Positions 1 through 5,255 of a DNA stretch of 6,135 nucleotides are shown here, piece by piece (positions within the stretch are counted from its first letter, which is position 1; every line of letters begins with the position of its first letter). Below the pieces are notes generated by a model that saw nothing but the letters and a program-made list of their open reading frames with translations, searched no databases and was not told the DNA's origin. The stretch comes from Bacteroidota bacterium (GTDB taxonomy: Bacteria; Bacteroidota; Bacteroidia; Bacteroidales; Tenuifilaceae), in NCBI GenBank assembly GCA_023406715.1, contig JAEXVC010000202.1:1-6135 (forward strand), given 5' to 3'. The position numbers and the translations under genes are program-made.

Positions 1-96
1 CCTCAATACTGCTTGATAACTAAACCCAACCGGAGTTTGAGCTAAGCAAGAAAATCCTATTGATAGCCCAATCAGAATTCCTAGAATTTTTTTCAT
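1..96 (-). CDS. N-terminus of a secreted tail-fibre-like protein, paralogue of the 235-2529 gene (partial, runs off the window)
   Basis: Only the first 32 codons are in the window. The ATG is at 96-94 and the frame is open to base 1. The peptide begins MKKILGILIGLSIGFSCLAQ and continues TPVGFSYQAVLR. This is a lysine-start signal peptide with a hydrophobic core, probably cut after the Ala of CLA, and then the opening motif of the Bacteroidota N-terminal domain found on many exported S74/tail-fibre-like proteins. The neighbouring 764-residue protein has QTPIGFSYQAVLR at the same place, one substitution in 13 residues, so the two are paralogues in tandem on one strand. The Cys at residue 17 is preceded by GFS, which fits a lipobox poorly, so I favour signal peptidase I. 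The start has no Shine-Dalgarno, only an AAAGA tract upstream. Whether the missing part carries head repeats or an S74 domain cannot be seen. Confidence 0.8.
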   Translation of the reverse strand, partial: MKKILGILIGLSIGFSCLAQTPVGFSYQAVLR

Positions 97-132
97 ATTT
101 TCTTTTATTGAAATTTAAAACTGAATAATCTA

Positions 133-162
133 TAAATTTACGTCTTCTGAACAGATTTTCAA
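133..162 (-). promoter_or_regulatory. Candidate Bacteroidota-type promoter for the partial gene at 1-96
   Basis: On the minus strand a TTG (162-160) is followed after exactly 19 bases by TAAATTTA (140-133). The Bacteroidota primary sigma consensus is TTTG or TTG near -33 and TAnnTTTG near -7, about 19-21 bases apart. The -7 box here matches at 7 of 8 positions; the last G is A. It lies downstream of the terminator at 197-224 and about 36 bases before the ATG at 96, the right place for a separate promoter. The match is by eye in AT-rich DNA, so chance is a real possibility. Confidence 0.4.
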
Positions 163-196
163 TTCAAAACCATATTTTTTCCATTAAAATGGGCAA

Positions 197-224
197 GAAA
201 AAAGGCTTAGATTTCTCTAAGCCT
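197..224 (-). terminator. Rho-independent terminator of the S74-domain protein gene
   Basis: On the minus strand the arm AGGCTTAGA (224-216), the tetraloop GAAA and the exact complementary arm TCTAAGCCT (211-203) form a perfect 9-bp stem, followed by an unbroken T run (202-198). The hairpin begins 10 bases after the TAA at 237-235. On the plus strand the stem is followed by CACAAT rather than T's, so it acts in one direction. It separates the two paralogous secreted-protein genes into different transcripts. Confidence 0.9.
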
Positions 225-234
225 CACAATACTA

Positions 235-2529
235 TTATTTTGACAGCAACTTCTTAATCTCCTCAAGTTCAGCTTTCAGCAAATCGAGTTCTTTTTGCTG
301 CTTATCTATTATGGTTTGCTGCTCTTTCATAGCCTCAACCAAAACAGCCGTCATCTCGGCATAATTAACACCTTTGTAACCATCTGTTTCGTTAGTAAAT
401 ACAAGTTCAGGGAACACCTGTTCAATTTCTTGGGCAATAAAACCAATACGCTTACCCATGCTTGGTTCTTTCTTCCACTTAAAACTTACTCCCCTCAATT
501 GCATGACCTTAGTTAAAGCATTTTCAAGCGTTGATATTTCCTCTTTTAATCTTACATCGGAAGTTGCAGTAGTCAAAGTACCATCGGAAGTTATATTTAA
601 AGGATTATTATAAGCTCCAGAACCAACGCTTCTAAACCTTGCATTACCATTTACATCTAACTTTTGGGAGGGAGATTGTGTCCCTATTCCAGTATTGCCA
701 TTCTTCAGTACAGTTAAAGCATTTGATGGCGAACCATACGTTCCATTCCCAACAACAAATATTGGCTCAGCTGCAACCCAACTAAATGTAGAATAATTTG
801 AATCATCATAGTTATAGGCTCCCACAACCACACTACCATAGGATCGGGCAATTAGATTTGCACCCAAGGCCATAGCCTGCTCTCCATAAGTATAATTTCT
901 ATAACCTAAGGTTGTTGAATAAGCACCATTTGCATTATGTCCATTACCTATTGCAATGGAGTAGCTGCCTTGCGCTCTACTGTATACATTAAATGACATT
1001 CCACTAACCGAGTAAACATATCCACTTCCTATAGATATAGCATAACTACCGTTTGCTTGTGTTAAATAACCCATTGCAGATGAATACCAACCAGCAGAAT
1101 TACCTGCGCTAAGGGCTGTTGAAAAATTTCCAGACGCTACCGAAAGTGCTCCGAGGGCTGTTGACTGACGACCCGAAGCAACAGAGTTGCTCCCCAAAGC
1201 AAACGATACAACGTTAGATGCAGTTGCATTTTGACCTATAGCAAATGCCGACCCAGATGTTGCTTGCGCACCTAATCCAAGCGCAAATGAATAATCTCCC
1301 GAGGCCAGTGTTTTTCTCGTGTTTTGGCTAAATGTTACTGTATCTCTACCAACTGAACCAATAGCGTAACTGCCTAACCCGTTGGCCTCGGCTCCTGTAC
1401 CAAAAGCGTATGAATCGCTCTTTGTGGCTTTTGCTCCCCAACCAAAAGCAAAGGAGTTGCTTGCATGGGCCAAAGCATTGCGGCCAAAAGCAGAGGAGTA
1501 ATCACCTCGAGCAATACTCATATACCCCATTGCTTGAGAATAAATTCCTTTTGCTTTGGATTCATAGCCTGAGGCAAAAGAATTTTCCCCAACACTATCG
1601 GGGCTCTCAATTAATACCCTACCTGCCAAAAAAGCATTTTTAATAGGATACCACAGAACCCTCTTTTGGCTGGGGTTAATTATTCCAGTAGCATCGGTTG
1701 ATACGTCAAAGAAATGGTTACTGCCCTTTGTGCCACTTAATCCTCCCACAGCAAAACCACCTTTTGCTCCTTTTACCTGGTCGTTTACATAAATTCTGGT
1801 ACTATCTGGAGTAATGCTGAGGTACTCCGATGCAAGTTTGGTTCCACTTAAGCCGCCAACAGCAAAGCCGCCCTTGGCTCCTTTAGCGGTTTTGTCGTTT
1901 ATGTAAATTCTTGCACTATCGGGAGTTATTCTAAAATACTCTGCCGACTCTTTTGTTCCACTTAAACCACCTACAGCAAAGCCTCCCTTTAAGCCCTTTG
2001 AAGTAGTTGAGCCATTATCAACATAAACCCTAACACCTTCCTGATAAACAGCAAAAACTATCTGACCCAACTTATTTCTCACTACAAATATAGGATCTTC
2101 TTCGCCAGCAGTTGGAGAACTGTTGACTTCCTTTGTATTATTGGCATATAGCGCATAAGGCACCGCTTGTAATGATTGTAACCCTAACTCGCTATAGGTT
2201 GCTGCGGTACCAACCTTTATTTCTGTCCTCATATTTATCTGATCTTTGCCCCAAGGAACATCCGCAAGCAATCCAACCTTATCGATTCCTTCTCCGATTA
2301 TCACATTGATTAATCCCTGAGCAGTAGACGTTATGTTGTGTACCTCTTGGTAATGCGTGGTTAGTCCATTGCTACTTATTAGAGATACCCTTAACTGTGC
2401 CGCCTGATTACTTAAAACCTGTCCGCTAGTATTCCTAAGCACGGCTTGATAGCTAAACCCGATTGGGGTTTGGGCATAAATTATCGATGCAACAACTAAT
2501 GCCACCAACAAACTTGATAGTTTTTTCAT
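235..2529 (-). CDS. Exported modular protein with YadA-head-type repeats and a C-terminal peptidase S74 (endosialidase-type chaperone) domain
   Basis: 764 residues, ATG at 2529, TAA at 237-235. Order of parts: signal peptide 1-19 (MKKLSS, hydrophobic core, IYA before Q20); Bacteroidota N-terminal domain about 21-130, ending in AVPYALYA; a PIFVV strand segment at 146-150; three KGxKGGFAVGGLSGTK repeats at 167-268; about 17 copies of an SxAxGxxxxAxGxx 14-mer at 317-575, as in trimeric YadA/Hia heads; a linker with LTVLKNGNTGIGT at 605-617; and the S74 domain from about 655. That domain carries SDVRLK at 657-662, with the Ser and the Lys five residues on that form the self-cleavage dyad in phage endosialidase chaperones, then GFIAQEIEQVFPELV. 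A heptad coiled coil fills 733-763. In the known family the domain trimerises the fibre and cuts itself off just before that Ser; here this would release about 108 residues. No cysteine, no YadA barrel anchor and no T9SS C-terminal signal were seen. A role as a surface or extracellular fibre or adhesin is inferred. Confidence 0.88.
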   Translation of the reverse strand: MKKLSSLLVALVVASIIYAQTPIGFSYQAVLRNTSGQVLSNQAAQLRVSLISSNGLTTHYQEVHNITSTAQGLINVIIGEGIDKVGLLADVPWGKDQINMRTEIKVGTAATYSELGLQSLQAVPYALYANNTKEVNSSPTAGEEDPIFVVRNKLGQIVFAVYQEGVRVYVDNGSTTSKGLKGGFAVGGLSGTKESAEYFRITPDSARIYINDKTAKGAKGGFAVGGLSGTKLASEYLSITPDSTRIYVNDQVKGAKGGFAVGGLSGTKGSNHFFDVSTDATGIINPSQKRVLWYPIKNAFLAGRVLIESPDSVGENSFASGYESKAKGIYSQAMGYMSIARGDYSSAFGRNALAHASNSFAFGWGAKATKSDSYAFGTGAEANGLGSYAIGSVGRDTVTFSQNTRKTLASGDYSFALGLGAQATSGSAFAIGQNATASNVVSFALGSNSVASGRQSTALGALSVASGNFSTALSAGNSAGWYSSAMGYLTQANGSYAISIGSGYVYSVSGMSFNVYSRAQGSYSIAIGNGHNANGAYSTTLGYRNYTYGEQAMALGANLIARSYGSVVVGAYNYDDSNYSTFSWVAAEPIFVVGNGTYGSPSNALTVLKNGNTGIGTQSPSQKLDVNGNARFRSVGSGAYNNPLNITSDGTLTTATSDVRLKEEISTLENALTKVMQLRGVSFKWKKEPSMGKRIGFIAQEIEQVFPELVFTNETDGYKGVNYAEMTAVLVEAMKEQQTIIDKQQKELDLLKAELEEIKKLLSK
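805..1581 (-). repeat. Coding array of about 17 YadA-head-type 14-residue repeats
   Basis: Residues 317-575 of the 764-residue protein follow a 14-residue register, SxAxGxxxxAxGxx. Examples are SFASGYESKAKGIY, SQAMGYMSIARGDY, SSAFGRNALAHASN, SFALGSNSVASGRQ and STALGALSVASGNF. In YadA and Hia heads such repeats build a left-handed parallel beta-roll that works only as a trimer, which fits the trimerising S74 domain downstream. The register is regular except for a 13-residue insertion near 393-407 and a few 12-, 13- or 15-residue units. The copies have diverged at the DNA level, so this is an old repeat array rather than a recent slippage product. Confidence 0.8.
1726..2031 (-). repeat. Three tandem copies of a 37-38-residue GGFAVGGLSGTK repeat
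   Basis: Residues 167-268 of the same protein hold three units of the form (V/A/T)R(V/I)Y(V/I)(D/N) ... KG(L/A)K GGFAVGGLSGTK. The 12-residue core starts at residues 182, 220 and 257, a spacing of 38 and 37. The core is identical in all three copies, while the link between copies (for example ESAEYFRITPDSA and LASEYLSITPDST) varies. The strands with a short glycine-rich turn look like a beta-prism or beta-roll stalk placed before the head repeats. Similar KGxxGGFAVGG segments are, from memory, common in Bacteroidales proteins of this type. Confidence 0.85.
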
Positions 2530-2623
2530 TTTAAAGATTTGTTTTTCTATTGTTTTTAAGTACTATTATCATTTTCATCATATATTTTCTCTTGTGCAAA
2601 TTACTAAATATAATAGAGAATTT
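2530..2623 (-). other. 94-base gap between the kinase and S74-protein genes with no clear terminator
   Basis: On the minus strand this gap is AT-rich and contains no GC-rich hairpin followed by T's, so the kinase transcript could read into the S74-protein gene. The only -7-like box is TATATTTA just after the kinase stop, with no TTG at the right distance upstream, so I do not call a promoter. The S74-protein start has no Shine-Dalgarno; the 20 bases before it are A/T-rich, as is usual in this phylum. Confidence 0.4.
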
Positions 2624-5149
2624 CTAGAGAGACTGTATTCTATTCTGAATCTCTTTAAGTAATGGCTTAATCTGTTTATTAAGCTCTTCTGTATATGCGC
2701 TGGCTGCTCTTTGCTTTGTAGGTTCTAAACCTTCTATTTTCTGAAGCAACCCTGCAATATGATATATTTTAAACTGATTAAATGCCGACTTCATCTTATG
2801 GGCTACTGCAGATGCTTTCTCAATATCCTTTGCCTTAACAAATCTGTTTAAATCGTCAATGTTTTTGTAGGTATTGTCAAGAAACGATACAAGAATTAGT
2901 CGGAGCGATTCAGTGTCGCCACCAGCAAAGCGGTAAACATCGGATAGATCCAATTGCTCTGCGGTCTTTTTTATAGTTTTCGATGCGAAATCCCTGTTTT
3001 TTAAGCGCTTCTCTGCACCAACCAATGGTGCCAAAACATTGAAAAGGTCATCCTCAATAAATGGTTTTATTAAATATCCTGAGAATCCCCTAGAAGTAAA
3101 ATGCTCTGGATTATCAACCATATTATTTGCTGTTAATGCAATAATTGGTGTAACAATGTTTAAGCTTTCAACCAACTTAACAACATCGTAACCACTTATC
3201 CCTGGCATCTGAATATCTGTTAAAATTGCACTATAGTTGGTTAACTGAAGGTTTTCTTTCAAATTCTCTGCACTGGGTATGGAATCTACAATCAGTCCAA
3301 GGCTTTTTGCCATTTCAACAACGATAAGCCTATTTACTTCATCATCATCAATTATAAGTATTCTTGTATTTTCAGGAATACAATAGTCAACCAATGTTGG
3401 CTTATGCTCTGCAACACCTTGTAATCTGTAAGGAATAATTACTTTAACAGTAGTGCCTTCCTGAGGGCTACTCTGCAAAGTAACCTCTCCGCCCTGTAGT
3501 TCGGTGAGTTTTTTTACTATGGTTAACCCAAGTCCTGTACCACCATACTTGCGAACAATAGAACTGTCGGCTTGAGTAAATTCTTCAAATATTAATGCCT
3601 GTTGATTCTCTGGGATTCCAACACCTGTATCGGCAACAGTAATGGCCAATTTTGCAAATTCCTCGGTTTGTTTTCCCAAGAAAATACTTACAATTACACT
3701 TCCGCTGTCAGTAAATTTAATGGCATTACTCAACAGATTCATAATAATTTGCCGTAGCCTAAATGTATCGCCCCATAGTTCATGAGGTATTTGTGGATCC
3801 ACATTTGAAAGTAAATTCAATCCTTTTTCAGCGGCTTTTGGGGTGAAAAATTCCACAACATCATTTAGCAAAGCTCTTGGTTCAAAACGAATATTGTCGA
3901 GCCTAAGTTGACCCGACTCCAACTTGGAGTAATCTAAGATATCGTTAATAACAGACAGCAGATGGTCGGCCGAAGAGGAAAGCGTGTCAACGTAGTTTTT
4001 TTGCTTATCAACTAAATCAGTCTTTTTTAATTGGCGTGCAATTCCGATTATGGCACTTAATGGTGTTCGTATCTCGTGGCTCATATTGGCAAGGAACTGC
4101 TCTTTAACCCGAAGTAGTCGCTCAGCATATTGCTTAGACTCGAATAGCTGATGCCTATACTGATTGCTTCTGGATATATCCCTAAAAATTATAGCCAAAA
4201 GCAGTAAGAGCATTATAAACGTAATAGCCCCAAGCGCAAGTACTTTAATTATTGATTTATTGACTACCTGCTGGATTTCCATAGATTGGGTTAACGATGC
4301 GGAGAGTTCATCCTTCTCCAACAATCCAATGACCGAGCGGATTTTCTCCATAACATTTCGGTCCTTATCTAGCAGTTCCAGCTCTTTTGCACTGAGGCTA
4401 ATTCTGTATTCACGTTGTTCAACCCTAATTCTGCTTAGAACATTTACAAGATTGTTAATAATAGAATCGGTTATACTTGGAGCAATAGGGATTGTATCCT
4501 GCCTTGTTTCGACTTTTATTTTTGTGGCAACGGAGTCAACCTCCTCAGAACCAACGAAAAATTTTTTAATTTTTCCTATAATCCCTTTTTCTATCTTCTT
4601 CTGAGCTAACAGGGTATCACGCTCCGAGGTTGTTACAGTAGTAACCTTGCGTATGGCCTTTGTTTTTTGAAACGACTTTTCGGCAGAAGATATTTGCCTT
4701 AGGGCTTCATCGTAAAAACGCTCAGTATTTTCGTCCTGCCTAATTTGAATAAGTTCGTCAACAATTTCCCGTTTACTTTTAAGTAATTTAGTTATTTGTG
4801 CAACTTTTTTCTTTTGTTCAGGATTATTGCTGGTTAATCGCTCCAACGATTTTAACGCTGTATTAATTTTCTTTTGTTTCGATGTGTAATGCTCTAGATA
4901 TGAATGGTTATTGGTAAGCACATAGGTTCGGATATCTGTTTCCTCGCCATATATCTCTGTAATAATTGCATTTATTAGTACTAGTTTCTGTCCGGGTTCA
5001 CTCAACCCTTGACGGGTTAAGTTTAAGTCCATAAATCCCTTGTAGGTGATAATAAGGGAGGTAATTGAGAATACCAAAAGGATTGCGAAACCAAAAACAA
5101 CTTTTGGTTTTATCCACGAACCATGCTTTTTCTCTAATACCTCTGTCAT
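2624..5149 (-). CDS. Membrane hybrid sensor histidine kinase (sensor-HisKA-HATPase-REC-HPt)
   Basis: 841 residues, ATG at 5149, TAG at 2626-2624. Membrane segments at about 16-36 and 301-322 flank a helical extracytoplasmic region (37-300) that resembles CHASE3 at its start, with a basic insert near 183-200. HisKA has the phosphoacceptor H358 in SHEIRTPLSA. The ATPase domain shows the N box NLLSNAIKFT (471-480), G1 DTGVGIP (507-513), F box FEEF (521-524) and G2 GGTGLGL (536-542). The receiver domain has acidic D601-D602, phosphoacceptor D645 in TDIQMP, T673 and K695-P696. The HPt domain (about 740-835) has H784 in AHKMKSAF. All sites for a His358-Asp645-His784 relay are present, so it should be active and pass phosphate to a separate response regulator, which is not in this window. 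It has no DNA-binding domain and is therefore not a one-protein hybrid regulator. The ligand is unknown. It has its own upstream terminator boundary and may be co-transcribed with the S74 gene downstream. Confidence 0.93.
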   Translation of the reverse strand: MTEVLEKKHGSWIKPKVVFGFAILLVFSITSLIITYKGFMDLNLTRQGLSEPGQKLVLINAIITEIYGEETDIRTYVLTNNHSYLEHYTSKQKKINTALKSLERLTSNNPEQKKKVAQITKLLKSKREIVDELIQIRQDENTERFYDEALRQISSAEKSFQKTKAIRKVTTVTTSERDTLLAQKKIEKGIIGKIKKFFVGSEEVDSVATKIKVETRQDTIPIAPSITDSIINNLVNVLSRIRVEQREYRISLSAKELELLDKDRNVMEKIRSVIGLLEKDELSASLTQSMEIQQVVNKSIIKVLALGAITFIMLLLLLAIIFRDISRSNQYRHQLFESKQYAERLLRVKEQFLANMSHEIRTPLSAIIGIARQLKKTDLVDKQKNYVDTLSSSADHLLSVINDILDYSKLESGQLRLDNIRFEPRALLNDVVEFFTPKAAEKGLNLLSNVDPQIPHELWGDTFRLRQIIMNLLSNAIKFTDSGSVIVSIFLGKQTEEFAKLAITVADTGVGIPENQQALIFEEFTQADSSIVRKYGGTGLGLTIVKKLTELQGGEVTLQSSPQEGTTVKVIIPYRLQGVAEHKPTLVDYCIPENTRILIIDDDEVNRLIVVEMAKSLGLIVDSIPSAENLKENLQLTNYSAILTDIQMPGISGYDVVKLVESLNIVTPIIALTANNMVDNPEHFTSRGFSGYLIKPFIEDDLFNVLAPLVGAEKRLKNRDFASKTIKKTAEQLDLSDVYRFAGGDTESLRLILVSFLDNTYKNIDDLNRFVKAKDIEKASAVAHKMKSAFNQFKIYHIAGLLQKIEGLEPTKQRAASAYTEELNKQIKPLLKEIQNRIQSL

Positions 5150-5166
5150 CCTTAAATTTGCATTTT

Positions 5167-5174
5167 CAAAATTA
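5167..5174 (-). promoter_or_regulatory. Possible -7 element for the kinase gene
   Basis: TAATTTTG on the minus strand matches the Bacteroidota -7 consensus TAnnTTTG at every defined position. It lies between the terminator of the preceding gene and the kinase ATG at 5149. No TTG sits 19-21 bases upstream; the nearest is 29 bases away. The untranslated leader would be only about ten bases. Some promoter is needed here because the strong terminator blocks read-through, but this exact box is a weak call. Confidence 0.3.
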
Positions 5175-5207
5175 ACCTAAATAATTAATACTGATAGTTT
5201 GAACAAT

Positions 5208-5233
5208 AAAAAATCCGGACGGCCGTCCGGATT
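5208..5233 (-). terminator. Rho-independent terminator after the outer-membrane-like protein gene
   Basis: Bases 5212-5233 are a perfect 22-base palindrome with arms AATCCGGAC and GTCCGGATT around GGCC. This gives a GC-rich 9-bp stem with a four-base loop. On the minus strand it runs into six T's (5213-5208), then ATTG. It lies 22 bases after the TAG at 5258-5256. On the plus strand the hairpin is followed by CAAAG, so it serves only the minus strand. It separates the upstream gene from the kinase gene. Confidence 0.92.
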
Positions 5234-5255
5234 CAAAGTTGTTATTTCACAGAAA

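Noticed and set aside
295..516. Short plus-strand open frames inside the S74-protein gene (here and at 1410-1643)
   Set aside because: Both are antisense to clearly conserved S74 and head-repeat coding sequence, and their translations look like shadow protein with no family features.
805..1581. Repetitive DNA as a CRISPR array or satellite
   Set aside because: The periodicity is at protein level (14 residues), the DNA copies are diverged, and there are no identical repeats with unique spacers.
235..2529. Prophage tail-fibre gene
   Set aside because: The S74 domain is phage-like, but the signal peptide, the Bacteroidota N-terminal domain and neighbours that are a sensor kinase and an outer-membrane-like protein point to a cellular exported protein.
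4164..4604. 146-codon open frame on the plus strand inside the kinase gene
   Set aside because: It lies antisense to the sensor and second membrane segment of a well-supported kinase. Its Ser/Ile/Leu-rich translation has no domain and no start signal.
5212..5233. Perfect 22-base palindrome as an operator or recombination site
   Set aside because: It lies just after a stop codon and is followed by a T run on that strand only, so a terminator explains it fully.
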